A stretch of 64,000 nt of DNA from Parapristionchus giblindavisi (lineage: Eukaryota; Nematoda; Chromadorea; Rhabditida; Diplogasteridae), in the NCBI GenBank assembly GCA_943737045.1, contig CALSFV010000078.1:338001-402000 (forward strand). Direction: 5' to 3'. Below the pieces are notes generated by a model. The model did no database searches, had not been told where the DNA came from, and worked only from the letters and a program-made list of their open reading frames with translations. The position numbers and the translations under genes were made by a program. Below are positions 49,401-62,289 of this stretch, one piece after another; position 1 is the stretch's first letter; every line of letters starts with the position of its first letter.

Positions 49401-51800
49401 TACGTGGGCGGGCATTGCCGCTGGAAATGAAAATCGGGGGGGGGGGGGGGGGGTCGGAAGCAAAAAATGGAGCATTTATACGTGATTTTGAGTGATTTTT
49501 TGAGAAATCGGGGGGGTCGGGTGCCAAAAATCGGGGGTGTATTGCCGCTAGCGGCAGTGGTGCCCACGTATGGTATATGAGGCCGTTTGCGTAAGAGTCG
49601 ACTAAAACATGTGAAATCTGGCACAGTGAAAAAAATTAAATTTTGGGGATCGGGGTTCTCAAGGGTGCTGATGACGATGGCCATGTTCATTTTTCACCTA
49701 ACGCCACCGCTGAGGCCAGACGACGTCGCGTTGAAATCGCGTTTTCAGTCATTTCTCCTCAACCTGTGGTACTTAAATTTGCAGACTATGCACCCAGGGG
49801 CAGAATTTGATGACGATCACGCCTGTCTAATTCATTTTTCATGAAAAAGTTTCCGAAATTTTCAAAATTCGAATTACTCTCAATGGACATAGTGCGTGAG
49901 TGAGATACATAGATCGGACCGTAATGGCTTCAGGATCCCATAGAAAAAATTTCAGCCAATTTGCGGAAGATGTTTTCGAGAAAATCAACTTTTAGTGTAA
50001 TCATTTTGCCATTGAAGTGGAGGCAAGAGGCGAGAGAGTGTGGTGGTGCGAGAGAGCAGAGAGGCAGGTGAGGCGACCAGAATAGGAAGGCAGGGAAGTG
50101 GTCGGGATTGTGTCTCTCTACTCTCTCGCACCACCACACTATCTCGCTTCTTGCCTCCACTTCAACTGCAAAATGATTACACTAAAAGTTGATTTTCTCG
50201 AAAACATCTTCTGCAAATTGGCTGAAATTTTTTCTATGAGATCCTGAACTCATTACGGTCCGATCCATATATCTCACTCACACACTATGACCATTGAGAG
50301 TAATTCGGATTTTGAAAATTTCGAAAACTTTTTCATGAAAAATGAATTAGACAGGCGTGATCGTCATCAAATTCTGCCCCTGGGTGCACAGTCTGCAAAT
50401 TTTAGTACCACCGGTTGAGGAGAAATGACTGAAAACGCGATTTCAACGCGACGTCATCTGGCCTCAACGGTGGCTTTAGGTGAAAAATGAACATGACCAT
50501 CGTCATCAGCAACCTTGAGAACCCCGATCCCAAAAATTTAATTTTTTCACTGTGCCGGCACTTAGTCGGTTCTTACGCAAGCGGCCTCATATAACATGAT
50601 ATGAAATTCACACTTTTATTTTTCGACTTTTGGTAGATCAAAAATCGATAATTTGGGTCAACTTTTTGGCTGAAGTGTATACAGCCCCTAGGGACTCCAA
50701 CCATCAAATATGAGTCACCTAGGATGAGTTTGAAACGTTGTGCCATGCCCCCACCGACACCCCTCCGCTGTTAGGGAGAGTGCGTTTTAAGTTCCAAAGT
50801 TCACATCTGTGTTATTTGTTTAAAGTGCTACATGAGATAGCTTCTAAAGGACCTTTTGAAGGTGTTCGATTGTCCATCTCCAATACTAGATATTGAGGGA
50901 TACCTTCTAGGTATACATTGGCGCCGTCAGGATGGTGGTTTGTTTCATCCATTTTATGCCAACACTTTTGAACCTATTGTAAAACGGGAATAAGTGATGA
51001 ACAATCGAACTCCTTGAAAAGGCTGTTCAGAATTGGAACTTAAGCTCTACTATTCTGGGACACTATACACTGTTCAATAGTTGGACATCTGAGAAAATGG
51101 TTTAGCCCAGTTGTAATCGATATGCAGTAAGTGTTCATCTAGAGGTCAGCCCCAAAATGAACATCGATAGATTGTCCCATCACATATCAGACATTATTTG
51201 TAGGCCCCTGTAATAAATCTGGAGCCTGTAGATTGAAAATGAAGAAAGTTAAGACATTTTGAATTTTGAACCGATACTTTTGGTCAATACTGTAGCCATC
51301 CTCGAAAGTTCATTTGGATAATCCTCAAAATTATATTAAACTATGTAAAATACATACACGGCATATATCTTCAATCTTCTTCGTAACAGCCATTATATTA
51401 CTCTCCAATCTCCATAATGAAGCCATAATGGCTACCGTATATGGTTTATCAACCGGAATCTCATCCAATCTTTTCATCCCTGTCTTCTTCTTCACCATAT
51501 CATACCAACTATTGATTGGATCATTCTTTCCGACAATTGAACACAATACATCTACATAAATGGGAAGATTCAATGATATTTCATTGAGAATCTACATGTA
51601 TTATACCGTTTGCGTTGCGATATTTGTTGTTTCTGATTTGGTTCAGTATAAATTGCTCTTTCCTCATTGATTGAGAACATTTATAGAGCGAATCTGCCGT
51701 CCCTAAAAATCTTTTTTTTTGTGAGCATAGGTGGGCACGGTGGGTGAAAGGCTGTGCGCAAACCGGGGAATTGTAAGGCAAGGCTATGCGCATGGCCATT
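37445..51800 (-). CDS. Gene B2: paralogue of A2, SecA-like motor fold, degenerate
   Basis: Stop at 37445-37447 after NYIRRRRVALK; 5' end approximate (FLGTADSLYKC.. exon near 51710 or beyond). Exons mirror A2: NSWYDMVKKKTGMKRLDEIP (51500), DANDIILSRYPSKWPELI (45710), NDYRSTFAASMLNY (45040; Walker A position), IDMIVPSPQYARQFVVKH (44800), YASDIVVGTLERFEKDR (44640), AFLTDTLNALSGGMDKRK (44500; DEVD position), RTLCLQQFLELRHGLSLSP (43915), RVLGVIPSSGHR (43690), TLVICPSHPIMDEL (40960), KVVLTTKTSFMRW (40830), EKKAYAYARPFGSI (40670), then KNVHFPEEERNKYL (38840) and GWRPIIALPRNPETAFR (38430). The last third is of unknown fold. Introns matching 50-100-bp introns in A2 hold 2.3- and 5-kb palindromes here. 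Coding frames look intact at the places I read. ATPase residues are missing as in A2. Confidence 0.6.
41034..43350. mobile_element. 2.3-kb palindromic foldback element in a B2 intron
   Basis: The left arm (41034-42190) and right arm (42390-43350) are near-perfect inverted repeats over the central kilobase (for example CGCTAGCAATGGGAACTGGG / CCCAGTTCCCATTGCTAGCG). They diverge toward the ends (TTTGGGGTAACG / CGTTACCCCAAA). The centre of about 200 bp is unpaired. The left arm alone is interrupted by a MITE at 41766-41969. ORFs on the arms (PKFSLE.., FHDPGVMV) have no transposase motif. Confidence 0.88.
41766..41969. mobile_element. Delta MITE nested in palindrome, perfect 8-bp TSD
   Basis: Termini CATAGGTCGAAAAG / CTATTCGACCTATG. 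CTTATTGT is duplicated at 41758-41765 and 41970-41977. The interior is a short tandem of TGACCGGATTTTGAGCC units. The right palindrome arm has the uninterrupted site (42593-42600). Confidence 0.93.
47205..47240 (-). repeat. Second copy of dispersed retroposon-like tail
   Basis: Carries TATTTATCGTACACCACAAG and GGGTGTTTCAA as at 28645-28681, about 18.5 kb apart. A longer (ATTT)n run is at 47515-47545. Confidence 0.5.
47625..47708 (+). other. tRNA-like SINE head or tRNA fossil
   Basis: TAGTGCAATGG (A-box-like) is followed by GGGTTCGAATCC (B-box). The 3' end TTGCCGAAC has no matching 5' acceptor strand and the anticodon stem is poor. The A box resembles the one at 18188-18290 (TAGTGTATTGG). Confidence 0.4.
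48688..49182. mobile_element. 495-bp element with GGTGATAAG ends, 8-bp TSD
   Basis: Perfect inverted ends GGTGATAAGACGTTTCAGAA, flanked by CAAATAAG at 48680-48687 and 49183-49190. The interior is an inverted series of GGACGTTTCAGAAATT units. The empty site is kept in the left arm near 46347-46354. Confidence 0.92.
49399..49572. mobile_element. Alpha-family MITE, full length
   Basis: Ends CATACGTGGGC / GCCCACGTATG. Internal pair GCCGCTGGAAATG and GCCGCTAGCGGC, with a G run of about 17 and a second GGGGGG. The left flank is GTATATAA. The right copy of that duplication is split by the next element (GTATA..TAA). The empty site is in the left palindrome arm near 46128-46137. Confidence 0.9.
49578..50588. 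mobile_element. 1-kb palindrome inserted at TA
   Basis: Ends TGAGGCCGTTTGCGT / ACGCAAGCGGCCTCA between TA dinucleotides. The arms pair over about 500 bp (for example GATCGGGGTTCTCAAGG / CCTTGAGAACCCCGATC). The centre near 50040-50160 carries GAGAGAGTGTGGTGGTGCGA and its inverse. No coding capacity. Confidence 0.85.
50796..51290. other. Unassigned intron sequence with a weak inverted repeat
   Basis: GTTCGATTGTCC (about 50868) and ACAATCGAACTCC (about 51003) face each other inside otherwise unrecognised sequence. No gene was seen. Confidence 0.35.
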
Positions 51801-51916
51801 TTTAGCCGATTTGACTGGAAATTTTCCAATTTTGCGAGGCAAGGCTATGCGCTAGGCCCCGTAAGGGAAGGCAAGGCTACGCGCAAAAAGAATTCGTTTC
51901 CACGCGCCCACCTATG
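51726..51916. mobile_element. Gamma MITE, 8-bp TSD
   Basis: Termini CATAGGTGGGCACG / CGCGCCCACCTATG, with TTTGTGAG duplicated at 51718-51725 and 51917-51924. Three AGGCAAGGCTATGCGC-type internal repeats. It lies at the 5' edge of gene B2. Confidence 0.93.
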
Positions 51917-52001
51917 TTTGTGAGTAAAGAAGACAAATTTGAGAAAGAAGTTCAAAGAGTAAATGATAAAAACTATCACCACGATGAAGACAAGTGGATA
52001 A

Positions 52002-54105
52002 TCAATAATCAAACTTACAATAATCAAATCTATAGTGAAGTTCCTCCTCTAATTCTTTCATATTTGAATACTTCTTATAGGAAAGAAAAGGACGGGATGG
52101 TTCATGGTATATGCGATTTTTAGGGGTTATTGTAAGCCATTCTGACTGCAAAACAAAACGTTGTTGAAAAATAAGATATTTTCCTCCCACAAACCTCGAA
52201 TATTTTCTCGAATTGTGAAAGAATTGATTTGACAACAGGACATGTTCCTTCCCAGTCCTCACTGAATTTAAGCAAATATTCTGAAATAGAACAGCATTTT
52301 AATGATCTACTATAAATATTTATATCTTGGAAAAGAGAGACATGTATTCATACACGGTCTATGGCTATCCCATGGGATAGACCCACCCGCAAAAATTTGC
52401 CTTTCCTGGGTACCCACCCGTAAAATTGGACCATAAATTGACGATTTTCTTGAAATTTTCACGATTTTGGGGTACCCACATGCGTTTTTATCCCAAAATC
52501 ATGTTACCCACACGCGTTTTCGATCCAAAATCTAGGTACCCACACGCATTTGAAGGGTCTGGGATATTGATAGACCATCACTGCATGTATTTGATAGAAC
52601 AATTAAATGAAACAAAACAATAAGTTTAGACGAGATAGTTACAATTACTGGATATCTTTTGTAGAATTTCTAAACACATAAGGGTGAGGTTACGATATTT
52701 CGATCTAAATTATTCCATTTTTGGAGAATACGATTTCTATAACAAAATGAACATTGACATTAGAGATCCGCAAACGTGCATTTGAACGACCGGTTCGGTA
52801 TTGTTCGATATTAAAATGATGAAAAGTCATTCAGCGCGATTTTGATAAATAATATACATGCGCGGCATTACCGCTAGCGGCAAGACCCGCCCGATTTTTG
52901 TCTCCGACCCACCCGATTTTCCCCACAATCGCTCAAAAAAATGATCCGCGAGGTGAAATTATTATATTTACATGCCCCATATTTTCCTCCGACCCACCGA
53001 TTTTACTTTCCAGCGGCAATGGTCGCCCATGTATGATACCGTGCATTGTCGCTCATTGGTGCATCATTTTCAAGCCATTTTCAGGCTTTATATCGGTTGT
53101 TTTTAACCGTTAATTCAATGGAGATAAATGAGAACTGCGCGACTTGGCACGAATAATGTTTTAATTATCATATTAATACCGTGGGCGCGATTTCTCATAC
53201 ATTAATTAGTGAGAAATCATTTCTTAAGGACCGCACGTTTGCGGATCTCTAATTAACATTACCACAAAAATTAGAAACATACATGGGCGCCAACATGGGG
53301 GTGCCCCCTGTAAAATTAAGGCTTTTCGAAAATTTGTTGAATGCCCCCTGTAAAAATGACGTTTAGGCGAAATTTTTGCCAAAAAACGTGAAGGCCCCCT
53401 GTAAAATTAGCCATTTATCGCTCGGATGCCCCCTGTTGAATCGAGCTCCAGGTAGCCCGCCCATGTATGATTAGAAATAATAATATTTAGAAAAAATAAA
53501 CCTTTAAAGAGTTGTCGTTTGAATCCGAATGCATCCCTATTCTGCCCATTCTCATCCCATAATTCATTTAATCGACGTAGTTGTTGTTTCTGAGTATTCG
53601 ATGTAACACTGAAATATAATCAATCAATACTATACATCAAAAACCTCCTTCACTTGTCAAAATACAGCAGGAAAAAACGAAATGGAAAAAAAAGGATAAT
53701 CTAGATTAAATGATACTCGATCTGAGTGGTAATACGATCATCAGCCTCTCTCCATTCATTCCAGAAGTCATCATCCAATCTATTCTTATGATATCGTAGG
53801 TTAGATTGAAATATAGAAGAAGTTGAGAGGATTTGAATTGTCGTTTCGAGTGAGAAACGAACAACACTGAACAGTTCACGTTCATATCTTATCTCAGCAT
53901 AACGACGCTAAAAGAGATTCTTTATCAAATTAGAATAAAAGATCAAAGATCACAATACCGTTTCGTATGAAAGAGGTCCGAGTGTCTTCGCTTGTAATTC
54001 ATTAATCAATGTCCTCAATGGTTGAGCAGCATGAGCAGCATTTGTAGCATGTAAATCGATATCGATCGAGAAACGAGAACCTCGTTCCGCTCGAGACCCA
54101 CGCAT
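52002..54105 (-). CDS. Gene B1: small charged protein of unknown function
   Basis: ATG at 54105-54103 and TGA at 52004-52002. Exons in order: MRGSRAERGSRFSIDIDLHA to GPLSYET (54105 to about 53960); RYAEIRYERELF; DDDFWNEWREADDRI (about 53760); NTQKQQLRRLNELWDENGQN (about 53560); EYLLKFSEDWEGTCPVVK (about 52270); and EWLTITPKNRIYHEPSR to YRFDYCKFDY. The penultimate intron carries a TA element, an alpha MITE and a beta MITE. The product is roughly 220-250 aa, charged, with no signal peptide or known motif. The stop lies at the same alignment position as in A1, which argues that the small gene is separate from the following large gene (about 200-300 bp away) rather than its N-terminus. The ATG could be internal if an upstream exon exists. 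Confidence 0.55.
52365..52577. mobile_element. Possible MITE with GGTACCCAC internal repeats
   Basis: Loose inverted ends GGTCTATGGCTATCCC / GGGATATTGATAGACC. Interior with several GGTACCCACACGCG-like units. No target duplication could be read. Confidence 0.4.
52760..53250. mobile_element. TA-flanked element with GAGATCCGCAAACGTGC ends
   Basis: The left GAGATCCGCAAACGTGC and right GCACGTTTGCGGATCTC are perfect inverted ends with TA on both outer sides. A diverged alpha MITE is nested at 52853-53035. Confidence 0.82.
52853..53035. mobile_element. Diverged alpha-family MITE
   Basis: Contains ACCGCTAGCGGCAAGACCCG, two CCGACCCACC blocks and the CCAGCGGCAATGG terminus ending GCCCATGTATG. The flanks do not show a duplication, consistent with age. 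Confidence 0.7.
53278..53469. mobile_element. Beta MITE, perfect 8-bp TSD
   Basis: Ends CATACATGGGCGCC / CCGCCCATGTATG, with ATTAGAAA duplicated at 53270-53277 and 53470-53477. Four GCCCCCTGT blocks inside. Related copy at 56292-56522. Confidence 0.93.
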
Positions 54106-54515
54106 CTACCTATGATAGGGTACTGTAATTGGTCATCTATTATATTCAAAAAAATAGCCGATTGGATGAAATACCAAGAGGAAGATAAACTATTTCACAT
54201 GCATGCACATATCAATTTATACAGATTAGAATAGATTGTGAATAAAGATACAATGTGGACGATTCTTCGATTATTCTTAGTACCTTACATTGAGGAGAAG
54301 TAAACTAATTAGAATAAGATAGATTTAAAAAAAAGGAAAAGATCGAATATGGAGTGATTATTCTAGTCTAGTATGACATTATCTCATTGCAAAGTTAGAT
54401 TTGATGAAGGGAAAATATGAGTTCTTTTAGAAAGGATTTGAAACCGGTAAACACCGCTTCTGTAAATAATATGGACAATGGAAGCATAATAAAGTTTAAA
54501 AGGAGGGGAGAGAGA
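54106..54515. other. Spacer between Hsp70-C and B1
   Basis: AT-rich. The first ~30 bp next to B1 match the A1 upstream sequence. No gene was seen. Confidence 0.5.
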
Positions 54516-58104
<3,589 letters not shown>

Positions 58105-58540
58105 ATCTCCTACCACGAACGATGATTAACGAGTATGGTAGATATCGATTGACTCGTTAATAAAGATATGAAAATATTTTTTATGATAAAAATATGATAG
58201 CTCCATGGTCGATCATGAACAACTAGATAAAGAAATCAATACATTAATGCACAATAACCCTTTATTACATGGAAAAGTGAAACACTGGAGAAAATGAAAT
58301 TAAAAAAAAAAATTGTGGGAAACTAGGTATAATTAAGGATCGAGTAAAGAGAAACGTTGATAGGCGAAAGAAGAAAATAATTTAAAAAATTAGCTTAACT
58401 TTCACAACAGAAAAGAAAATTACTATAGAATTTATATTCCCTATGCATATTGATTAGAGTATGTCATCATGTATAGAGATGATCAATGTACAAATATATA
58501 CGTAGAGGATACGATAGGTACTCAACAAGACATTTCTCGT
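58105..58540. other. Spacer between Hsp70-D and Hsp70-C
   Basis: AT-rich. No recognised element or gene. Confidence 0.5.
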
Positions 58541-61500
58541 CTATTGACCAAGTATCTTCAAACGATCATCAATGTTTTTCTTACGTGCATCATAGAATTC
58601 TTTAGGTAAATTATCATTATTTTTCATCCAATTCGATTCTCCATTGAATAAGGATTCCAAGAAATTCTTCTTACCAAGATTTTGCTCATTACGAGCCATT
58701 CTGAAAGTATTAATAATAAAATATCGATTTAACAACGAAAGAAACAAATCGTACCTGCGTGCTTTTGAGATAGAATCTTGAAGACGCATTTTAGACACAC
58801 TCACTTCAAGTTCTTTTGTATCCTGAAATGAGAGATACCGTAAAATATGATAAATCAATAAAGAAAAACGTACTTGATCAGCCCATTTATCGGCATCAGC
58901 CTTCATCTTAATTGCATCCTCTGATGAAATAGAACCCTTCAAAATACTTCGTCAGAAAACCAATACGCAGAAAAATGTAGAAATCATAATGAAAAATGAA
59001 TAATCGAACATATTCAACTATACTCTTGGATTCTTCTCCAGTATCGAGGTCTAAAGCAGTCACTTTAAGAATTCCACTCTCATTAATAGCAAACTCAACC
59101 TGTAACACTTATGAATCAATGAATAAATGAACAATGAATCTACCTTACCCGAACTCTATTGTGACCAGCAGGCTTCCTATTAATTGGAACATAGAATGAG
59201 AGGAGTAGTTGGTTCTTCTCCGCGATCTTACGTTCCCCTTCATAAATCTACAAATCAATTAATCGATAAATATGCCTGATCTACCGTATACCTTGAGACC
59301 AAACTGTGACATATAATCACGGGGATTGGTGAACATCTTAGCCTGTGTGAATGGAACCTTCGTATTTGCAGGGATCAGAGGACACATCTCACCGTTTGTA
59401 GTCTGTAATCAATATAGAATAATCAATAATGATTCATAAATAAACTGAATATATTAAAGATATCACACCTGAAAGAAAACTATCGTAATCCCGTAAAATC
59501 TAAAATACCTGAATTCCAAAAGTGAGCGCTGTGACATCCGTGAGCTTCAATTCCACGGGAGCATCTTCGCCACTAAGGGAGTGAGCCTGAAAACCAATAC
59601 CGTACCATGGACCAATCAATACTAATACCGTAGACGACTACTTACGAGAAGTGTAGCCCCATAGGCTACAGCTTCATCGGGATGAATATCCTTTCTTAAT
59701 GAACGATCCTTGAAATAAGATCCAAGTATTGATTGAACTTTAGGAATTCTAGTAGATCCACCGACGAGAACGATATCATCCAATTGACCCGCACTAAGAC
59801 CAGCACTTTCTGCATATATCATCAATCAATTAAACAAAACTAGAAATCGATAATATATTTAAAATGATGAATTGCACTGACTGAGAGCAGTTTCAATACA
59901 ACTGATAGTTTCCTGAAAGAGATCATCACAAATTTCCTCGAATAGTTCACGAGTAATCTCAATCGGAATCGTTCCTAAAATATTCATCTTTCATATCTAT
60001 TACTTAACTATAAAGAACCTCCATTATTAGACACAATATCGATTGATGCCATCTTCTTCTCTGTCAGCTCCTTCTTCATCTTCTCACACTTAATCAACAA
60101 TTCCGATTCTTCCACTTCTCCTCCTACAGATACAAATAATCTTTGATGTAATAAATAGTCTACGACACATCAAAATACTTCTCATCAATGTGATACTTCA
60201 AACATTGATATAAGGACAGTAATTGTTTCCTCACCGTTTATTGAAATTCTCGTGCACAATTCATCATATATTCTTCTATTGAAGTCTTCACCACCAAGTG
60301 TATCCACACCACTAGTAGCCAAAACCTACAAATCCATTATTTACCTATTTATTTTAAAAAGAATTATCAATGAAGAAGTTCGACATTTACAGCTCTCGTC
60401 TCATAATTAGGAAAGTAATACAAATATAGATTATCAAGTCCCTGACTTTATCATGTCATGATTTTGACGCGCTCTCTTTTTCAACAGTGAACATATAAAG
60501 ATGTCTGACCAAGTGATACTGATAGCACATTATCTCATCTGGGTAAGCATGATATTGTATCGAAAAAATGAGATAAAAATGAGAGATTTATGAGATAACC
60601 TTATATAAGAAAACAAAAACCTGAGCATCATGTCCATGCATACTCACAATAGATACATCAAATGTTCCTCCACCAAGATCATATACGAGAATAGTCCTGA
60701 AAATGAGAATTACAGTACTATTCATTCTATTGATTGATTGACCTTCGATCAATACTCTTATGAAGATGACCGTATGCAATGGCAGCTGCTGTAGGCTCAT
60801 TCACAACCTGATCATTCATTAATAACATACATTTTCATACCTTCGTAATGTGAGCATCGGCTCACTATGCATGGCTCATTTTCAGAATCGACCTACTATA
60901 CAAGGCTCATTTTAAATATGAAAAATAATGAATTTTTCTAAATTAACCCACTCTATATAAAAAAATCCTGTGTGGGCACCGAATGTATGATTACTAATCA
61001 ATTCAACTATTGACAAACACCGTATACCTGTAATACAGTAAGTCCAACACGTTCTCCAGCTTTTCTAGTAGCTTCTCTTTGACATTGATTGAACTGAGCA
61101 GGTACGGTAATGACTGCTTTTGTGATCGATTCATTCGTATAATTCTCAGCCAATTTCTACAATTAAGAAGAAGGTTAATAACCAGCAAACAAAAGAGCCT
61201 TACTTTATTAAACTTTAAAAAAACAATTTGATATCTAATTACTTACAGTGAATAATCGATGACCTTCTTTTATGTGCATACGTGGGCGGGCCTCAGGCAA
61301 ATCGTTTTCTAATTCGAGCAATTTTAGAAGGAACCAGGGCTAAATTAGACTCAAAAAACGCTATGATTAGATTCAAGAAGACAAATGTTCGGATTAGATT
61401 CAAAAAATACTCTGATTAGATTCAAAAAATGTTCTGATTAGATTCAAAAACGGACACTCTGATTAGATTCAAAATTTTTCTAACTAGATTCAAAAAATGT

Positions 61501-62144
61501 TCTGATTAGATTCAAAAAGACGTATGTTCCGATTAGATTCAAAAAATGCCCTGATTAGATTCAAAGCGATTTACCTGAGGCATTGCCGCTGGAAATGAAA
61601 ATCGGGGGGTCGGAGGCAAAAATCGGGGGGTCTGAAGCCAAAAATGAAGCATTTATACGTCATTTTGAGTGATTTTTTTAGAAAAATCGGGGGGTCGGGT
61701 GTCAAAAATCGGGGGTGTATTGCCGCTAGCGTCAGTGGTGCCCACGTATGTTTATATGAATAAATCGACTATCGTACTTTGAGATACTTGAGGATATCGG
61801 AAGATACAGTCTCAGGATAGTGAGAGACGGATATATCTCCATTGGCGGTAGTACGAGTTAGACGGAATAGTGCATTCCCATTCTTATCAGCCAGAATCTT
61901 AACGAATGCCAATCAATAATCAAAAAAGAGGGAGGTGGAAAGGGCGACTCCTTTGAATATTTGATTGAAATTTAAACTCCAAAATCTTTGTCATGGCAAC
62001 TTTATAAGGGCCAACCTCAAAAGGCCAACTCCTACTCCCGAGAAATTCATCATCAGCTTTTCGTCCCATGAAACGCTTCACCTCTATAATCAATCAATAA
62101 ACGCATGGGAACAATTAGCTCGGAATAGAGAGTGCTTACTGTAT
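58541..62144 (-). CDS. Hsp70-D: divergent Hsp70, 5' end missing in the window
   Basis: The first certain exon begins at about 62085 with [20 protein letters not shown]. It is followed by [67 protein letters not shown] (60695), [54 protein letters not shown] (59785), [44 protein letters not shown] and [20 protein letters not shown], then a helical tail ending DDRLKILGQ at 58541. The preceding segment can be read as TVYDPYK before GTAAGC (62150-62137), which would fit the usual NTVYD. It runs straight into a (TA)n tract and a palindrome. The exon with DLGTxxS is absent from the window. No EEVD or KDEL tail. Introns hold an epsilon MITE and a composite alpha MITE. Confidence 0.9.
60826..60989. 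mobile_element. Epsilon-family MITE in an Hsp70-D intron
   Basis: Begins CATACATTTTCATACC and ends ACCGAATGTATG, with ATTAATAA / ATTACTAA flanks (7 of 8). Three GGCTCA-type internal repeats match 7274-7442. Confidence 0.82.
61277..61750. mobile_element. Alpha MITE enlarged by a nested tandem-repeat insert
   Basis: Outer ends CATACGTGGGCGGG / GCCCACGTATG, with TTTATGTG / TTTATATG flanks. Near 61291-61578 an insert with inverted ends CTCAGGCAAATCG / CGATTTACCTGAG interrupts the left end. It is filled by about nine copies of CTGATTAGATTCAAAAAA. The remainder matches 49399-49572. Confidence 0.85.
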
Positions 62145-62154
62145 GGATCGTATA

Positions 62155-62157
<3 letters not shown>

Positions 62158-62227
<70 letters not shown>
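62158..62227. repeat. (TA)n microsatellite, about 35 units
   Basis: Uninterrupted TA tract between the last readable Hsp70-D sequence and the start (CAGTCGCGCCGG) of the terminal palindromic element. It gives artefactual YIYI frames. Confidence 0.97.
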
Positions 62228-62230
<3 letters not shown>

Positions 62231-62289
62231 TCGCGCCGGAAAGTCAGTGCCAACTTTTTGTTTTTGCTATATTTGTTGAACCAAGCGTG

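Larger units (their letters stand above)
45942..50795. mobile_element. 4.85-kb palindromic element with three insertions in one arm
   Basis: The left arm runs 45942 to about 46875. The right arm runs about 48165-50795, with the pairs GCATGGCACAACGTTTCAAA, AGTTGACCCAAATTATCGAT and CGTCGGCGTTTGGGCGTTAA. The right arm is longer because it holds elements at 48688-49182, 49399-49572 and about 49578-50588. The unpaired centre (46875-48165) contains two ATTT-tailed repeats and a tRNA-like block. It sits inside a B2 intron whose A2 counterpart is under 100 bp. Confidence 0.87.

Noticed and set aside
36137..51800. A1 and A2 (or B1 and B2) as one continuous gene
   Set aside because: Both small genes end in a stop at the matching position, followed by a spacer. 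They were kept separate, though transcripts could overturn this.
52853..53035. 8-bp duplication around the alpha MITE copy at 52853
   Set aside because: The flanks ATAAATAA and ATACCGTG do not match.
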